Program-made: the position numbers and the translations under genes | Notes under the pieces: model-generated | The model's database searches: none | Told to the model about the DNA's origin: nothing | What the model saw: only the letters and a program-made list of their open reading frames with translations | Assembly (NCBI GenBank): GCA_036397995.1 | Contig: DASWHX010000020.1 | Span: 1-16,493, forward strand | Reading direction: 5' to 3' | Source: DASWHX01 sp036397995 | GTDB lineage: Bacteria; Bacteroidota; Bacteroidia; Cytophagales; Cyclobacteriaceae | DNA: 16,493 bases | Part shown: piece after piece, positions 14,460-16,493 of the stretch | Numbering within the stretch: the stretch's first letter is position 1 | How the letters are laid out: every line of letters begins with the position of its first letter

Positions 14460-14498
14460 TGCCATTATGGCACAAATACCTCATTGGCATAGGCATTG
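14460..14498 (+). promoter_or_regulatory. Putative chaperone control element upstream of dnaK
   Basis: TGCCA (14460-14464), three bases, TGGCA (14468-14472), eleven bases, TTGGCA (14484-14489), six bases, TTG (14496-14498). The first two blocks are a perfect 5-bp inverted repeat with a 3-base centre. Block order and spacing repeat those before grpE at 5003-5042, differing by one base in the middle spacer. The element ends 44 bases before the dnaK ATG (42 at grpE). TTGGCA-N6-TTG has sigma-54-like spacing, with GT in place of the -12 GC. No CIRCE repeat and no clear TAnnTTTG box for dnaK were found in this gap. Confidence 0.62.
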
Positions 14499-14542
14499 TT
14501 AATGACTATTTACTAAATGAAAAATTTAAGATCATTCGAATC

Positions 14543-16471
14543 ATGGGAAAAATAATTGGAATTGACTTAGGGACAACCAACTCATGCGTAGCCGTAATGG
14601 AGGGAAATGAACCGGTGGTGATCCCCAATAGCGAAGGCAGGCGAACGACTCCTTCGGTTGTTGCATTTTTAGACGGCGGAAAGGGAGAACGAAAAGTTGG
14701 AGATCCTGCCAAAAGACAGGCAATAACAAATCCAACCAATACAATAAGTTCTGTAAAGAGATTTATGGGTAAGAAATATTCTGAAGTATCCGAGGAAAGA
14801 AAAGGAATGTCTTACACCGTTGAAAAAGGAAATAATGACACCGTACGAATGCGTATAGGTGATCGACTTTATACACCCCAGGAGATTTCTGCCATGGTGT
14901 TGCAGAAAATGAAATCCACCGCGGAAGATTATCTGGGAACCGAAGTTACTGAGGCCGTTATCACCGTCCCCGCTTATTTTAATGATGCCGAAAGACAGGC
15001 AACAAAAGAAGCCGGACAGATCGCAGGACTCGATGTGAAGAGAATTATCAACGAACCAACGGCCGCATCTCTGGCCTACGGTCTTGATAAGAAGAATAAA
15101 GACATGACAATTGCCGTGTATGACCTTGGCGGCGGTACTTTCGATATCTCAATTCTGGAATTAGGTGATGGGGTATTTGAAGTTAAATCTACCAATGGTG
15201 ATGTCCACCTGGGCGGCGATGACTTCGACCAGAAAATCATAAACTGGTTAGCCGAAGAATTCAAGAATGATGAAGGAATTGATTTAAGAAAAGATCCTAT
15301 GGCTTTACAGCGATTGAAAGAAGCTGCTGAAAAAGCCAAGATTGAACTTTCAAGTTCCACAGAAACGGAAATCAATCTTCCTTACATTATGCCCGTCGAT
15401 GGAGTTCCTAAACACCTGGTGAAGAAACTCTCAAGATCAAAGTTTGAGCAGTTGGTGGATGATTTGGTACAAAGGACTCTTGATCCTTGCAAAAAAGCCA
15501 TGAGTGATGCTGGCCTTTCGTCAAAAGATATTCACGAAGTGATATTGGTCGGTGGTTCAACCCGTATCCCCAGGATACAGGAAGAAGTGGAGAAATTCTT
15601 CGGTAAGAAACCTTCCAAAGGTGTAAATCCTGATGAAGTTGTCGCAGTTGGTGCCGCTATTCAGGGTGGTGTACTTACCGGTGAAGTGAAGGATGTTTTG
15701 TTGCTGGATGTAACGCCCCTTTCCCTGGGTATTGAAACCCTTGGCGGAGTGTTCACCAAACTAATAGAATCTAATTCAACTATACCCACCAAGAAATCAG
15801 AAGTGTTCTCCACCGCGGCAGATAGCCAGCCTTCTGTAGAGATTCACGTTTTGCAAGGCGAGCGATCCATGGCAAAGGATAACAGAACTATTGGCAGATT
15901 TCACCTGGATGGTATTCCGCCGGCACCGAGAGGAGTTCCTCAAATCGAAGTGACATTCGATATTGATGCCAACGGTATCATTAACGTTTCCGCGAAAGAT
16001 AAAGGAACTAGCAAGCAGCAGGAGATTAGGATTGAAGCCTCGTCAGGATTAACCGATGAAGAAATAGAAAAAATGCGGAAAGAAGCTGAGGCCAACGCGG
16101 AAACCGACAAGAAAGAAAAAGAAAAAGCAGATAAATTAAATCAGGCTGACAGTATGATTTTCCAAACTGAAAAGCAGTTGAAGGATTATGGCGACAAGCT
16201 TAGCGAAGGTAATAAGTCCTCCATCAATTCTGCGCTGGCCGAGTTGAAGAAAGCACACGAGAGCAAAGACCTGGCAAGCATTGAAAGTGCCCTGGCTAAC
16301 CTTAACAAAGCTTGGGAAGCAGCTTCACAAGAAATGTACAAGGCTACCGAAGCTCAACAACAGCAAGATACTCCGGGGGCAGGCGCTGAAGGACCAACAC
16401 CTGGTGAATCAGGTGAGAATGTGTCTGATGTTGAATACGAAGAAGTAGACGACAAAAAGGATAAGCAATAA
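14543..16471 (+). CDS. dnaK: DnaK (Hsp70) chaperone
   Basis: ATP-driven chaperone that binds unfolded proteins, working with the DnaJ and GrpE encoded at 5085-6817. The 642-residue protein is complete. The nucleotide-binding domain starts MGKIIGIDLGTTNSCVAVM and has VPAYFNDAERQATKEAG, NEPTAASLAYG, DLGGGTFD near 194-201 and VGGSTRIP near 336-343. The interdomain linker is DVLLLDVTP near 384-392. The substrate-binding beta domain and helical lid follow, then a disordered tail ending in the conserved EY-EEVDD acidic motif. The ATG at 14543 is chosen: an in-frame ATG at 14450 would add 31 residues unlike any DnaK and would put the control element inside the coding region. It stands alone, facing away from the pseudouridine synthase gene. 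Confidence 0.96.
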   Translation: MGKIIGIDLGTTNSCVAVMEGNEPVVIPNSEGRRTTPSVVAFLDGGKGERKVGDPAKRQAITNPTNTISSVKRFMGKKYSEVSEERKGMSYTVEKGNNDTVRMRIGDRLYTPQEISAMVLQKMKSTAEDYLGTEVTEAVITVPAYFNDAERQATKEAGQIAGLDVKRIINEPTAASLAYGLDKKNKDMTIAVYDLGGGTFDISILELGDGVFEVKSTNGDVHLGGDDFDQKIINWLAEEFKNDEGIDLRKDPMALQRLKEAAEKAKIELSSSTETEINLPYIMPVDGVPKHLVKKLSRSKFEQLVDDLVQRTLDPCKKAMSDAGLSSKDIHEVILVGGSTRIPRIQEEVEKFFGKKPSKGVNPDEVVAVGAAIQGGVLTGEVKDVLLLDVTPLSLGIETLGGVFTKLIESNSTIPTKKSEVFSTAADSQPSVEIHVLQGERSMAKDNRTIGRFHLDGIPPAPRGVPQIEVTFDIDANGIINVSAKDKGTSKQQEIRIEASSGLTDEEIEKMRKEAEANAETDKKEKEKADKLNQADSMIFQTEKQLKDYGDKLSEGNKSSINSALAELKKAHESKDLASIESALANLNKAWEAASQEMYKATEAQQQQDTPGAGAEGPTPGESGENVSDVEYEEVDDKKDKQ

Positions 16472-16493
16472 CGTGCACGTATAATTAATATAT

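Noticed and set aside
14444..14476. Minus-strand promoter for the pseudouridine synthase (TTTG ... ACTATTTG) spanning the dnaK palindrome
   Set aside because: The -7 box lacks the TA at the right place and the spacer is 21 bases, so the match is too poor to call.
14450..14542. N-terminal extension of dnaK from an in-frame ATG at 14450
   Set aside because: The 31 extra residues are unlike any DnaK. MGKIIGIDLGTTNS is the usual start, and the extension would cover the control element.
14404..14542. CIRCE (HrcA) operator before dnaK or grpE
   Set aside because: Neither TTAGCACTC nor its inverted copy is present in either gap.

Overview
The window looks like a housekeeping segment of a chromosome from a Bacteroidota bacterium, most likely of the Cytophagales/Flavobacteriia side. 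The pointers are: the hpt-adk-obgE run; an atpD-atpC pair detached from the other ATP synthase genes, with a short epsilon subunit; a DnaJ that keeps only one of its two zinc sites; and promoter boxes of the Bacteroidota type (TTTG-N19-TAnnTTTG), best seen before atpD. The genus cannot be named from the sequence. No tRNA, rRNA, CRISPR array, insertion sequence or phage gene was seen.

Layout. 1-286 is AT-rich and non-coding. 287-1195 (+) is the L-serine dehydratase alpha subunit, meeting upp (1196-1840, -) stop to stop. An M42-type peptidase (1915-2832, +) diverges from upp. 2882-4998 (+) is hpt-adk-obgE: purine salvage, adenylate balance and a ribosome-assembly GTPase. 5085-6817 (+) is grpE-dnaJ. 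6891-7781 (+) is an exported protein with a toast-rack-like beta repeat. 7890-10120 (+) is a NatA/NatB-type ABC exporter pair. 10186-11385 (+) is an orphan sensor histidine kinase. 11386-11636 is a 251-bp gap with nested inverted repeats and a strong promoter for atpD-atpC (11637-13401, +). On the minus strand, an RluA-family pseudouridine synthase (14403 to 13711) is followed after one base by a small membrane protein (13709 to 13398) whose end overlaps atpC. dnaK (14543-16471, +) diverges from the pseudouridine synthase.

How the genes work together. GrpE, DnaJ and DnaK form one chaperone machine but sit in two loci about 7.6 kb apart. The most notable observation is that both loci carry the same composite non-coding element just upstream: TGCCA-N3-TG(T/G)CA, then 11-12 bases, then TTGGCA-N6-TTG, ending 42-44 bases before the start codon. 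The core has the exact 12-bp spacing of a sigma-54 -24/-12 promoter but lacks the usual C of the -12 GC. No CIRCE element was found. This is a good candidate for a shared heat-shock regulatory module; its regulator is not visible in the window.

Other points of interest are a nested inverted-repeat structure (11414-11550) between the kinase gene and the atpD promoter, a hairpin terminator built into the overlapping 3' ends of atpC and its convergent neighbour, and the loss of zinc site I in DnaJ.
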